Below, one piece after another: positions 1 through 8,557 of a DNA stretch of 64,000 bases. How positions within the stretch are numbered: position 1 is the stretch's first letter; the number at the start of each line of letters is the position of its first letter. The position numbers were made by a program, and so were the translations under genes. Origin of the DNA: Bradyrhizobium sp. CCGE-LA001 (GTDB taxonomy: Bacteria > Pseudomonadota > Alphaproteobacteria > Rhizobiales > Xanthobacteraceae); the NCBI RefSeq assembly GCF_000296215.2, contig NZ_CP013949.1:4209501-4273500 (forward strand), read 5' to 3'. The notes under the pieces were generated by a model, which had not been told where the DNA came from, did not search any database, and saw only the letters and a program-made list of their open reading frames with translations.

Positions 1-223
1 TGGAGGACCGGTTTGGGTCATGACCGCACTTCGGAGTGCAGGCTGCCTGCTTCCGATCTACCCCTATGAGCCGACCACCCGGGACGCTGCCTAGACTTCG
101 CGTTCGGGCCAGAGACGGAAATCGCTGCTGCTTGCGATCGCAGGACACGTTGTTCCCCCTCTTGAACGGCGCGTTGAGATGGTCGACAGTAAGCGTGTCA
201 GGCCTGACGAGGGGAGATCTAGA

Positions 224-835
224 GTGGCCCCATCGCAGATTGATTTCTGGTTCACTATGGGCAGCACGTATTCCTACTTGAGCGTGTTGAGGCTCTCCGA
301 TGTTGAGCGATCTACGGGAATTTCCTTCCGTTGGCGCCCGTTTCATCTGCTCATCATCTTGCAAGAAATGAGGCACGTCCCGTTCGCCGATAAGCCAGCT
401 AAACTGACTTATATGTGGCGGGATATCGGACGCCGCGCCGCGATGTACGGCTATCCAGCCAATCTCCCTGTGCCCTACCCCGCCAAGCAGTCAATAGTCG
501 CAAATCTCATCGCAACTGTTGGCATGCGCGAAGGTTGGGGGCCGGAATTTGTTTGCGCCGCGTACCGCCGCTGGTTCACGCTAAGACAGGAAACTGGCGA
601 CGAGCCCAATGTATCGGAGAGTTTACGGGACATTGGGCAAAACCCGGACCGTGTGCTCACGTTGGCTTATGCAGAGACGGCGAAGGCCGAACTTGGGGCG
701 GAGACGAGCGCAGCGCGAGATCTAGGTATATTCGGATCACCGACGTTCGTCGTGGACGGCGAACTATTTTGGGGCGACGACCGACTGAACGACGCAATTA
801 GCTGGTGTCGTTCCGGCCGCGTCCGACATGGCTGA
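224..835 (+). CDS. DsbA-fold 2-hydroxychromene-2-carboxylate isomerase-like protein
   Basis: The 203-residue product has a DsbA/HCCA-isomerase thioredoxin fold. The N-terminal strand IDFWFTMGSTYSYL places a Ser where this family binds glutathione, and the C-terminal part carries the GIFGSPTFVVDGELFWGDDR block with the cis-Pro loop (SPT). Family members isomerise chromene carboxylates during aromatic degradation or act as kappa-class GST-like enzymes; the substrate here is unknown. I chose a GTG start because GAGGGGAG lies 7-8 nt upstream; an ATG 45 nt earlier lacks such a site. The gene converges with the cyclase gene, with 4 nt between stops. No aromatic-pathway genes are visible nearby. It lies in the lower-GC stretch bounded by the integrase remnant and tRNA-Ser, so it may be island cargo. 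Confidence 0.8.
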   Translation: MAPSQIDFWFTMGSTYSYLSVLRLSDVERSTGISFRWRPFHLLIILQEMRHVPFADKPAKLTYMWRDIGRRAAMYGYPANLPVPYPAKQSIVANLIATVGMREGWGPEFVCAAYRRWFTLRQETGDEPNVSESLRDIGQNPDRVLTLAYAETAKAELGAETSAARDLGIFGSPTFVVDGELFWGDDRLNDAISWCRSGRVRHG

Positions 836-839
836 TTGA

Positions 840-2633
840 TCATTGTTGCGGCATTCCTGCCTTGAGCAACCCTTCCCTGTAATTGTTGCGATCATCTTCA
901 CGTTTGAAGGGACGGATCACTTCCGCAATCGTTTTCTCCGAGTGCTCGCTTGCTAACAGATCACTCAGTGTCCTTCTTGCGGAGTCGATCATGTCGAGGT
1001 GGGCGTAGCTCGCCGCCAGTACGCGGCACGCGGTGTGGAACCAGCGCTGTCCAAGGCTTTGCCTCGCCGTCTCAGCGGCTTCGGCGTAACGTCTGAGCAG
1101 ATACAAGGCCGACGCCCGTTGGGCGAGCCAAGCGAAGATTTGCGGATCATTGGGACTAAGCCGTAGCGCCCGATCGATCGCCGTCAGGGCCTCGCGCGGC
1201 AGGCCGAGAAAATTGCTTGCCACCGCTAACGCAAAATAGCCGAGAGCAAAATTTTCATTCAGCTCAATTGCTCGCCTGGCGAATTTGACTGCGGTTTCGC
1301 AATCGTCGTTATGCGCCAGATTGAGTGCTAAAATATAGCAGGCAGAAGCGCTGCTAGGGTCAAGTGCAAGAGCACTCTTAGCAGCAGAAGCAATTTGAGC
1401 GTTGACTTTATGAGCATTGACATCGCGCCCTGGGCTGAGCCGATAGGCACGAGTGCTGAATAAAGTCCGAGCAATCCCGACGTAGGCGTCGGCAAGCGTG
1501 TGATCTAGCTCAATCGCGAGATTGAAACAGACAATGGCCTTCTGTGCATCCTCCTTGCTAAACTGATGGAAGTGCCACATTCCACGAAAATAGTGGTCTC
1601 TCGCCACCATTTGCTCCGGCGTCTTGCGGCGGGCGCGTTCGATTTCGGCTTTCGAGACCGCCGGCTCTATCGCAGTAGCGACATCTTGCGCCACCTCATC
1701 CTGAATCACAAACCCATCGGTGAGATCACGATCATACCTGTCTGCCCAGATGCTCGTGCCAGTGGTGGTGTCTACCAGCTGCGCCGTCACGCGCACCCGA
1801 CTGCCAGCCCTTCGAACGCTTCCGTCGAGGACGTAATGTACACCCAATTGCCGACCAACATCTCTTATGTCGACTTGGCGGCCCTTGTAGGAAAAGCTTG
1901 AATTGCGAGCAATCACGAAGAACCAGCGCCACTTTGACAATGCCGTGATGATATCTTCGGTGATGCCGTCGGTGAAGTAGTCCTGCTCTAACTCACCACT
2001 CAAGTTTCGGAACGGAAGCGCGGCAATCGAGGGCTTATCAGGAAGCGCGAAGAGTTGGCTCGGCGCGGCAGAAACACTCTTTGAACCCGCCGCAGCCGAG
2101 ATCTTATCCACACGCATTCGCCAGGCACGCATTGGCTCAGCGATATTCTTCAGCGACTGAAAACCCAGATCGTCAAAGCAAATGTCAAGCTTGCCGCGGA
2201 GTTGGCGCTGAGCGTCATCGGAGATGCATATCCCTCCTGGCTCTGCAATCCCCTCCAGACGGGCGGCTATGTTGACGGCATCGCCAAAAATATCGTCTTC
2301 ATCAATGATTATATCGCCGACATGAACTCCGATCCGAAACTCTATCCTTTGATCCTGTGGCAGGCCCGTATTCCGGTCGGCCATGCTACGCTGAACTTCA
2401 ACGGCCCAGTGACCTGCGTCCACGGCACTAGCGAACTCGACCAGCATGCCATCGCCGGTCGTCTTTACAATGCGGCCACGATACTCGGCCATAGCGGGAT
2501 CGATGAGCGTCTTCCGCAACGACTTGAGCTGCGCCAGCGTGCCTTCCTCTTCGCGGCCCATCAAGCGGCTATAGCCGGCGACATCCGCCGCTAACACAGC
2601 CGCCAGCCGCCGCTCCACGCGCTCGCTGCTCAC
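840..2633 (-). CDS. Class III adenylate/guanylate cyclase with TolB/FlgO-like and TPR domains
   Basis: A 597-residue three-part protein. The N-terminal class III nucleotide cyclase domain (about residues 5-175) shows the first metal-binding Asp in AAVLAADVAGYSRLM, the second in IVKTTGDGMLVEF, and the transition-state Asn/Arg in DAVNIAARLEG. A TolB/FlgO-like module follows (about 200-330: SIAALPFRNLSG through GTSIWADRYDRDL), then TPR-like helices to the end. It probably makes cAMP or cGMP in the cytoplasm, with the TPRs as an interaction surface; the signal sensed is unknown. I chose a GTG start because GGGAGG sits 6 nt upstream; an ORF extending to 2702 has no better site. Rhizobia carry many paralogues of this architecture. 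It lies between the integrase remnant and the isomerase gene. Confidence 0.88.
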   Translation of the reverse strand: MSSERVERRLAAVLAADVAGYSRLMGREEEGTLAQLKSLRKTLIDPAMAEYRGRIVKTTGDGMLVEFASAVDAGHWAVEVQRSMADRNTGLPQDQRIEFRIGVHVGDIIIDEDDIFGDAVNIAARLEGIAEPGGICISDDAQRQLRGKLDICFDDLGFQSLKNIAEPMRAWRMRVDKISAAAGSKSVSAAPSQLFALPDKPSIAALPFRNLSGELEQDYFTDGITEDIITALSKWRWFFVIARNSSFSYKGRQVDIRDVGRQLGVHYVLDGSVRRAGSRVRVTAQLVDTTTGTSIWADRYDRDLTDGFVIQDEVAQDVATAIEPAVSKAEIERARRKTPEQMVARDHYFRGMWHFHQFSKEDAQKAIVCFNLAIELDHTLADAYVGIARTLFSTRAYRLSPGRDVNAHKVNAQIASAAKSALALDPSSASACYILALNLAHNDDCETAVKFARRAIELNENFALGYFALAVASNFLGLPREALTAIDRALRLSPNDPQIFAWLAQRASALYLLRRYAEAAETARQSLGQRWFHTACRVLAASYAHLDMIDSARRTLSDLLASEHSEKTIAEVIRPFKREDDRNNYREGLLKAGMPQQ

Positions 2634-2858
2634 AAGTGCCTCCCAGCTCGGGAGATTGGACGGACAGTATAGCAATTTAACGGGGCGTTGTCCGACTCCC
2701 AATGTCCGATATGGGTCAGAATCGGCCCCGAACGGGCTTCGGCGTGAAGGTCAGCTACGGCCAATAGCAGAAGTCAACGTAGGCCGAAATGAAAGAGGCC
2801 GCGAACTGAGACGTCCTCACTTCAAAAAGGCGCCCACCGTCCAAGGAACCTTTGTACG

Positions 2859-3521
2859 TCATTGCAGTTTCAGCATCATCATCCGCTTGGGGCGCTTTGG
2901 GAGCTTTTCGCGCAACTGCCTCGTAAGCTCGGCCGGATTGCGGAAGTCTGGATCGTCAATATCAACGTTCTTCGCAATGATCGTTTCAATCCGGCCGCGA
3001 ACCCGGTTTGCAGTCTCGCGCTTCTCCACCCAGATCGGCTTGAGCAGATCGTACATGTGGCTCGGCTTGATCTCCGGGATGGTCAGCTTGCCGATTGTGG
3101 GATAGGCGTACCGCTTGAGGGACGAGGGCCACTGATCGCGATGCTTCACGCTCCAGGTCGACCAATTCGTCCGGATGTAGACTTCCGCGCATTCCTCGAA
3201 CGTTGGCAACCCAACCTTGGCCTCGATGGCTTTCGATTCTTCGCGCGCCTTTCGCCTCTCCTGCACTATGTCCACGCCGGCGGTGCTGCGATCGCCTTTC
3301 ACGCGCAGCCGCGCCGCATCCCGTGCCAGCCGCGCATCTTTTAGCGACACTTCTTTCAAGGAACCGAGGCCGTGCCAGCGCTCCTTGCCATCTTTCCAAT
3401 ATCTGTATGACCAGCTCTTCGACGTTGGTCCGGTGATGATCAAGTAGAGCCCATCACCATCGGCGTATTTGCCGGGCTTGGTTTGGCGCTCTACGTCGAG
3501 GGGTTTGAGCCTTCCAGCCAT
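2859..3521 (-). pseudogene. Truncated P4-type tyrosine integrase next to tRNA-Ser
   Basis: The 220 residues match the N-terminal half of a P4-family integrase: the DUF4102 arm-type DNA-binding domain (GKYADGDGLYLIITG, then SLKDARLARDAARLRV) and the start of the SAM-like core-binding domain (PTFEECAEVYI through NRVRGRIETI). The catalytic domain with the R...HxxR...Y residues is absent. Full-length relatives have about 400 residues, and downstream DNA in the three minus-strand frames shows no recognisable remainder. The ATG at 3521 has a perfect GGAGG 6 nt upstream. The gene starts about 160 bp from the 3' end of tRNA-Ser and reads away from it, the usual position of an island integrase. It cannot be active as a recombinase, so the island edge is probably fixed. 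Confidence 0.85.
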
Positions 3522-3682
3522 TGTTCCTCCGGGAAAACCGTCCTCCGAACCCACGGGCTAATGCTACGGTCAGTGCCCCGATTAGGAGGAACACCGGCGA
3601 ACTGCAAAGTACAGCACTTCGGCGCAAGTCACTGATGTTGCTGTGGAGTTCGAACGACTGCGAACAGTGGAGAACAATATAC

Positions 3683-3772
3683 TGGCGGAAGGGGTGGGAT
3701 TCGAACCCACGGTACCCTTGCGGGCACGCCGGTTTTCAAGACCGGTGCCTTAAACCACTCGGCCACCCTTCC
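3683..3772 (-). tRNA. tRNA-Ser(UGA)
   Basis: On the minus strand the sequence folds as a class II tRNA. The acceptor arms GGAAGGG and CCCTTCC pair, followed by discriminator G and an encoded CCA (3683-3685). The anticodon loop CUUGAAA contains UGA (3736-3738) within the stem CCGGU/ACCGG. A long variable arm (GUGCCCGCAAGGGUACC region) marks it as serine-specific, and the T-loop GGGTTCGAATCCC is standard. Its 3' end faces the truncated integrase, so it is a likely attachment site for a former genomic island. No second copy of the tRNA 3' end was seen in the window, so the far boundary must lie left of position 1 or be lost. Confidence 0.96.
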
Positions 3773-3969
3773 AAGCCTTGAAATTGTTTAGCTTTTCATC
3801 GCTTCGCAGAAACGTTTCGAGGACTCTGCGACCGCTTTGCTACCCAACATCGGCTCGCTTTGTTTATGGCGGCGCGCGTGGCGACGTCAACCGCCGCGGC
3901 GGCCTCCCCGTGCATGTTTGGCATCAAGGGACGCCAGATATCCCTGGTGCTCGCCATCGAGGAGAGCGG

Positions 3970-4119
3970 CTAGTGCAGCACCCGGCTCGCTTCGGCGAGC
4001 CGGACTCTTTCTCTCAACTCTTCGAGCTCTTCGATCGCATTCAGCAACCTCACCAGTTCGCGGGTCATATGTGCCAATCTGGGCTTTGGACGTCGCGAGA
4101 TACGAATACGCTGTCCCAT
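3970..4119 (-). CDS. Possible small basic/coiled-coil protein
   Basis: A 49-codon frame whose C-terminal half looks like a charged amphipathic helix (TRELVRLLNAIEELEELRER) after a basic N-terminus rich in Arg. GGAGG lies 9 nt before the ATG. The helix-like composition is unlike the Arg/Pro/Ala salad of typical shadow frames in this DNA, which is the main reason to keep it. I recognise no family. It sits 200 bp upstream of the tRNA-Ser 5' end, in a region without other convincing genes on this strand. It may equally be a chance frame. Confidence 0.3.
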   Translation of the reverse strand: MGQRIRISRRPKPRLAHMTRELVRLLNAIEELEELRERVRLAEASRVLH

Positions 4120-4453
4120 CGGTGCACGCCTCCATGCTGTGGAGATCCACATGGCAAGGAGCGTGCCGCCCCCGTGAAGGGGTCTATTTTTAACGTAAAT
4201 GAAGGCCCGCCGGCTCACGCTAGGCGAGCCACTCAAGGTCAACGGCTGATATTTTCACTTAAGACATCGCGATTGAGAACCTGCCGGCTCCAGGTCGACG
4301 GCATTTTGGGTTGCTCTCAATTCCGGATCGCCAACATCCCGAAAGCCGAGGTCCAGAAGCAAGGTGTAGATAACCTTCGCGCTCGACCGGCGACTGATTG
4401 CCGGTTCAGTCTGTTAACTTCAAGCTTTCGCCCCGTGTGAGTCGGGGGGATCC
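4120..4453. other. Intergenic stretch with no gene recognised
   Basis: No convincing frame, hairpin or repeat was seen here. It lies between the small minus-strand frame and the H-NS-like small gene and probably contains promoters for both. Long overlapping frames on the plus strand have shadow-like composition. Confidence 0.5.
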
Positions 4454-4609
4454 ATGGAGCGGAAGCCGCTTGAGAGCATGCCTCTTGAAGAGCTGTGGCA
4501 ACTCCACAGCCTCGTCAACGATATTCTCGCCGCCAGGCTTCTGGCGAAGAAGGACCAGCTAGAACGACGACTGGAGCTACTCAAGCGAGAGGGCAAGCCT
4601 CGTCATTGA
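4454..4609 (+). CDS. Short H-NS/HvrA-like protein lacking the DNA-binding domain
   Basis: The 51-residue product, containing MPLEELWQLHSLVNDILAAR and then a charged helix (LLAKKDQLERRLELLKRE), resembles the N-terminal oligomerisation helices of alphaproteobacterial H-NS/HvrA proteins. The family normally continues for another 40-60 residues into a DNA-binding domain with an AT-hook-like motif, and that part is absent: the frame stops at 4607-4609 and I see no remnant downstream. A GGGGGG run 5-6 nt before the ATG could serve as a ribosome-binding site. Truncated H-NS relatives elsewhere can poison full-length H-NS oligomers. Whether this is a working antagonist or the residue of a decayed gene cannot be told from sequence. 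It is 680 bp from tRNA-Ser. Confidence 0.55.
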   Translation: MERKPLESMPLEELWQLHSLVNDILAARLLAKKDQLERRLELLKREGKPRH

Positions 4610-4726
4610 CGCCGCTGGCGGGCCTTTGTCGTTTGGAGAATGCGGCGGTCCGACGCGCGAGGTCGTAGGAAGATGTAGCAGCCACTCGGCTCGCTCCTTC
4701 GTCGAACTGGCCGCCATCAGCCACCC

Positions 4727-5071
4727 CTAGCTGGACGGGCAATCAACCAGCACGGCGCTCCGGATATATTTGGTCCTCTGATGAGCGTTGACGTAGCGGC
4801 CAAATTGCGGGCTGTAATTGAGGTCGTAGCGGCATCCTGCCCGCATGGCCTTGTAGATCGCGCCCCGCTCGATCACGTAACTCCCTTGCGGGAGCGTCTT
4901 GAGGCGGACCTGCGCGATCGTCTGTTCCTGGCCGTGGTCCGGGCCGAGATAGGTGACGCGGTCGGTGGAGCCGACCGACCAGACGATCGCAATGACGCAG
5001 ATCAACGAAACAGCGAGAGCGGCGACCAGTCCGAGTTGCGGTCGCTCGAGGGAGGCGAGAAACAAGCTCAT
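4727..5071 (-). CDS. Small membrane-anchored protein of unknown function
   Basis: A 114-residue protein with one N-terminal membrane segment (about residues 13-33, LGLVAALAVSLICVIAIVW) followed by a soluble domain, presumably periplasmic, with two cysteines (MRAGCRYDLNY and VLVDCPSS) that could form a disulfide. The soluble part has normal amino-acid composition, unlike the Arg-rich alternative frames over the same DNA. No ribosome-binding site is strong. No family is recognised. The adjacent minus-strand gene upstream also encodes an exported protein, but about 120 bp separate them and co-transcription is uncertain. Confidence 0.6.
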   Translation of the reverse strand: MSLFLASLERPQLGLVAALAVSLICVIAIVWSVGSTDRVTYLGPDHGQEQTIAQVRLKTLPQGSYVIERGAIYKAMRAGCRYDLNYSPQFGRYVNAHQRTKYIRSAVLVDCPSS

Positions 5072-5191
5072 CTCGTTTCGTGTCGTTCCGCGCTCGGCGG
5101 TTCAAAGCTCCCTCACCTTTGGCTCGCGCAAAAGAAAGCGCGGCGCCCCGCAAGGAGCGCCGCGCGACTATTCGTCGTGACCGGGTTCAGC

Positions 5192-5566
5192 TCAGTAGCC
5201 GCAGGACGCGCAGTTCATCTGCACCGGGGCGTAATAGGAATAGCCGGGCGAGACCATCTCGACGCGCTGACGCGTGGCGTATTGCGGCGGGATGCGCTCG
5301 TACTGGACGCTGGGCGGCGCCACCATCACGGTCTGCGGCACCATCACGGTGCGGTACTGCGCCGGCGTGCGGTGCGCGACGACGGAGCCCGGCGAGACCA
5401 TCACGGTCTCGTCGACCGTGCGGTATTGCGGCGCGACGTATTGCTGCTGATAGCAGGTCGTGCAGGGCGGCGGCGTGTAGCAATTGTAGCAACCGGCAGA
5501 GGCTGCGCCCGTCATGGAAATCGCGGCGACGGCGGTGGAGAAAACAACGGCGAGAGTACGAGACAT
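5192..5566 (-). CDS. Secreted Cys/Tyr/Pro-rich repeat protein
   Basis: A 124-residue exported protein. A Sec signal peptide (MSRTLAVVFSTAVAAISMTGAASA) precedes a mature region opening with a Cys cluster (GCYNCYTPPPCTTCYQQQ) and ending with NCASCGY. Between them runs a degenerate repeat around QYRTVMV and MVSPGS/MVAPPS (about residues 44-110). The repeated Tyr-Arg-Thr-Val and Pro blocks suggest an extended surface or envelope protein, possibly disulfide-linked. No enzymatic motif is visible and the function is unknown. Confidence 0.75.
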   Translation of the reverse strand: MSRTLAVVFSTAVAAISMTGAASAGCYNCYTPPPCTTCYQQQYVAPQYRTVDETVMVSPGSVVAHRTPAQYRTVMVPQTVMVAPPSVQYERIPPQYATRQRVEMVSPGYSYYAPVQMNCASCGY

Positions 5567-5845
5567 TGCGGTGGTGCCCCAGTTGCCCGAAATGGATGTG
5601 CGAAGGTCGGCGCAGTATACGCGGTAAAATCCAGAGCTGCCGAACTTCGTCCGGGCATCCTTAATGCGAACGGCCCTTTGCGGTCGAACGGTAAGAACTC
5701 ATTGACCACGCGCATTAACGCGCGCGACGTGGGTTCGCATCGAAGTCCGCGTGACGTCTGGGAGCGCTAGCCGGCGATTGGATATCGCCAGTGCTCCGTT
5801 CGAGCGCCGCCTCCTAAGCGTTACCCACCTCTGCGAGGGCGAGCT

Positions 5846-6163
5846 TCAGCGCCTCGCCGCTCGTTCCAAGAACTCCAGCAGCGAGGGATCCGTCTCCTCG
5901 AATTCGACAAAGCGGCGACGCAACTCGTCGGCAATCTCCGCGGTGCAATCTCGCGACCATCCTTCCGCGGTATTGAAGGCCACGACACGGGCGGGATGCA
6001 GATATTGTCCGTCGACGAGATGCCTGAGCAGGGTCGCGCGATTGGCGTCCTCTTCCGCTGTTTCGCACCAGGCGCGGCCCAATCGCCGGCCGAAATCATC
6101 GAGCACGAGATAGACGTCCTGGTCTGTGGTCATCTGCGGCACGAGTGATGGAGCGTGACTCAT
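5846..6163 (-). CDS. Small cytoplasmic hypothetical protein
   Basis: A 105-residue soluble acidic protein without signal or membrane segments. Readable features are DVYLVLDDFGRRLGRAWCE near the N-terminus, AEEDANRATLLRHLVDGQY in the middle and a helical C-terminus (IADELRRRFVEFEET through LLEFLERAARR). GGAG lies about 7 nt before the ATG at 6163, which supports the longer start over a Met at residue 11. Composition and codon use fit a real gene. I do not recognise the family. Confidence 0.65.
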   Translation of the reverse strand: MSHAPSLVPQMTTDQDVYLVLDDFGRRLGRAWCETAEEDANRATLLRHLVDGQYLHPARVVAFNTAEGWSRDCTAEIADELRRRFVEFEETDPSLLEFLERAARR

Positions 6164-6254
6164 AGCTTACTCCGCTACTGGCAATCCGGGACCGTTGCGG
6201 ACGGAGCTGAATAAGGCGGCCGCCTCCGGCGAGATCCGGAAAATGAATTTCCGC

Positions 6255-6388
6255 AGTTTTCATAGGATGGCACAATTAGATTATAAACAAAAACGAAATA
6301 AATAAGAATTAAATAGCAGATTGGGGATAAAAGCATTATGGTCATAGCTGCCTGGCGGGCAAGCCCGCACGTCGGGTGCCCACTTCGC
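6255..6388 (+). other. AT-rich intergenic stretch leading into a perfect hairpin
   Basis: About 80 bp (6255-6335) are strikingly AT-rich for this DNA, with runs of A and T typical of a promoter region. Downstream come about 50 bp without a coding frame and then the perfect inverted repeat at 6389-6439. The arrangement of promoter-like DNA, a short non-coding stretch and a hairpin with T-rich tail would fit a small RNA of roughly 100 nt on the plus strand. This is an inference; no known RNA family is recognised. Confidence 0.3.
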
Positions 6389-6439
6389 AAACGGCCCTCG
6401 CCTCACCCCCAACTAGCCCCCCAGAGGCGAGGGCCGTTT
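6389..6439 (+). terminator. Perfect 16-bp inverted repeat, probable terminator
   Basis: Arms 6389-6404 and 6424-6439 are exact reverse complements of 16 bp (AAACGGCCCTCGCCTC), with a 19-nt C-rich loop containing runs of five and six C. TTTCTTTCC follows on the plus strand. On the minus strand it lies downstream of the ilvD stop (6558), so it may end ilvD transcripts as well as a plus-strand RNA. Confidence 0.6.
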
Positions 6440-6557
6440 CTTTCCAAACTCCATTCCGGCTACACGGCCTGCAACCGCGCATCGGCGCGCGCTCCGGATA
6501 GGCGATCGCGCGTCGTTCCGGAGCAATGAATCGGGATTGGCGCTACCGATCAGGCAA

Positions 6558-8408
6558 CTATCTCGGGCGCCGCTTCACCTCGCGCACAGCGCCGCGCGCG
6601 GCGCTGGTGGTGAGCGCGGCGTAAGCCTGCAACGCGGTCGAGACGTTGCGCTTGCGGCCTTGCGCCTGCCAAGCGGCATCGCCCTTTGCCTCTTCCGCCG
6701 CGCGGCGGCGGGCGAGCTCCTCGTCGGAGACCTCGAGGTTGATGCTGCGGTTGGGGATGTCGATGGCGATGATGTCGCCGGTTCGCACCAGACCGATGTT
6801 GCCGCCTTCGGCCGCTTCCGGCGACAAATGGCCGATCGACAGGCCGGAGGAGCCGCCGGAGAAGCGACCGTCAGTGACGAGCGCGCAGGCTTTGCCGAGG
6901 CCCATCGATTTCAAATAGCTGGTCGGATACAGCATCTCCTGCATGCCGGGGCCGCCGCGCGGGCCTTCATAAATGATGACCACGACCTCGCCGGCGACGA
7001 CCTTGCCGCCCAGGATGCCTTCGACGGCGGCGTCCTGGCTCTCGAACACGCGCGCGGGGCCGGAGAATTTCAGGATCGAGGCGTCGACGCCGGCGGTCTT
7101 CACGATACAGCCGTCCTGCGCGAGGTTGCCGTAGAGCACGGCAAGGCCGCCATCCTTGCTGAAGGCGTGCTCGAGGTCGCGCACGACGCCCTTCTCACGG
7201 TCGGCCTCGAGCTCGTCGTAGCGGCGCTCCTGGCTGAAGGCGACTTGGGTGGGGATGCCGCCGGGCGAGGCGCGATAGAAGGTGCGCACCGCCTCGCTCT
7301 TGGTGCGCTTGATGTCCCAGCGCTCCAGCGCGTCGTTCATGGTCGGTGCGTGCACGGTCGAGACCGAAGTGTCGATCAGCCCGGCGCGGTCGAGCTCGCC
7401 AAGGATGCCCATGATGCCGCCAGCGCGATGCACGTCCTCGACATGCACGTCAGCGACGGACGGCGCCACCTTGCACAGCACGGGCACGCGGCGCGAGAGA
7501 CGGTCGATGTCCTTCATGGTGAACGCCACCTGCCCTTCATGGGCGGCGGCGAGCAGATGCAGCACGGTGTTGGTCGAGCCGCCCATGGCGATGTCGAGCG
7601 TCATCGCGTTCTCGAACGCCTTGAAGTTGGCGACGTTGCGCGGCAGCACGGATGCATCGTCCTGCTCGTAATAGCGGCGGACGAGATCGACGATGGTGTG
7701 GCCGGCCTCGACGAACAGGCGCTTGCGGTCGGCATGGGTTGCGACCACCGAGCCGTTGCCGGGCAGCGCGAGGCCGAGTGCCTCGGTCAGGCAGTTCATG
7801 GAGTTGGCGGTGAACATGCCCGAGCAGGAGCCGCAGGTCGGGCACGCCGAGCGCTCGATCACCTTGACGTCTTCGTCGCTGACCTTGCTGTCGGCCGCGG
7901 CCACCATGGCGTCGATGAGGTCGACGGCCTTGGTCTTGCCCTGCAGCTTGACCTTGCCGGCCTCCATCGGGCCGCCCGAAACGAAGACCGCGGGGATGTT
8001 GAGCCGCAGCGCGGCCATCAGCATGCCGGGGGTGATCTTGTCGCAGTTGGAGATGCAGACGAGGCCGTCGGCGCAATGGGCGTTGGCCATGTACTCGACG
8101 CTGTCGGCGATCAGCTCGCGCGACGGCAGGCTGTAGAGCATGCCGTCATGGCCCATGGCGATGCCGTCGTCGACCGCGATGGTGTTGAACTCCTTGGCGA
8201 CGCCGCCGGCCTGCTCGATCTCGCGCGCCACGAGCTGGCCGAGGTCCTTCAGATGGACGTGGCCGGGCACGAACTGGGTGAAGGAGTTGACGACCGCGAT
8301 GATCGGCTTGCCGAAATCGCCGTCCTTCATGCCCGTCGCGCGCCAGAGGCCGCGGGCACCCGCCATGTTGCGGCCGTGGGTGGTGGTGCGGGAGCGATAG
8401 GCTGGCAT
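6558..8408 (-). CDS. ilvD: Dihydroxy-acid dehydratase
   Basis: The 616-residue protein has the length of E. coli IlvD. It dehydrates 2,3-dihydroxy-3-methylbutanoate and the isoleucine counterpart to 2-oxo acids, the third shared step of branched-chain amino-acid synthesis. Iron-sulfur ligand regions are visible in CISNCDKITPGMLMA and in SACPTCGSCSGMFTANSMNC; IAVDDGIAMGHDGMLYSLPS and DGRFSGGSSGLSIGH are family signatures. I start at MPAYRSRTTT because family members begin there; a 32-residue upstream extension lacks family character. It appears monocistronic, with a palindromic repeat upstream and a strong hairpin downstream. Confidence 0.97.
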   Translation of the reverse strand: MPAYRSRTTTHGRNMAGARGLWRATGMKDGDFGKPIIAVVNSFTQFVPGHVHLKDLGQLVAREIEQAGGVAKEFNTIAVDDGIAMGHDGMLYSLPSRELIADSVEYMANAHCADGLVCISNCDKITPGMLMAALRLNIPAVFVSGGPMEAGKVKLQGKTKAVDLIDAMVAAADSKVSDEDVKVIERSACPTCGSCSGMFTANSMNCLTEALGLALPGNGSVVATHADRKRLFVEAGHTIVDLVRRYYEQDDASVLPRNVANFKAFENAMTLDIAMGGSTNTVLHLLAAAHEGQVAFTMKDIDRLSRRVPVLCKVAPSVADVHVEDVHRAGGIMGILGELDRAGLIDTSVSTVHAPTMNDALERWDIKRTKSEAVRTFYRASPGGIPTQVAFSQERRYDELEADREKGVVRDLEHAFSKDGGLAVLYGNLAQDGCIVKTAGVDASILKFSGPARVFESQDAAVEGILGGKVVAGEVVVIIYEGPRGGPGMQEMLYPTSYLKSMGLGKACALVTDGRFSGGSSGLSIGHLSPEAAEGGNIGLVRTGDIIAIDIPNRSINLEVSDEELARRRAAEEAKGDAAWQAQGRKRNVSTALQAYAALTTSAARGAVREVKRRPR

Positions 8409-8557
8409 GGCGGTTCCGTCCTCGGGTTTGGCAGCCGGGGCGGGAAAATATGGAGCCGCCTCAGGCCTTTCCGGCCGGATAGCGCAGGCGGGGAACGCGC
8501 GCAACGGGAACTTGGGGCTGACAGAGCTCCCCTGCTCCCGGCGCGGGGGGTCTTGCC

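Noticed and set aside
1..178. Possible 5' gene or attachment site at the window start
   Set aside because: Frames here are short and shadow-like, and no copy of the tRNA-Ser 3' end was found; a weak resemblance between bases 8-30 and 2700-2730 (both contain TGGGTCA) is too short to call a repeat.
3778..4440. A 220-codon plus-strand frame after tRNA-Ser
   Set aside because: No ribosome-binding site, Arg/Ser-rich shadow composition, no motif; the shorter H-NS-like frame downstream is more convincing.
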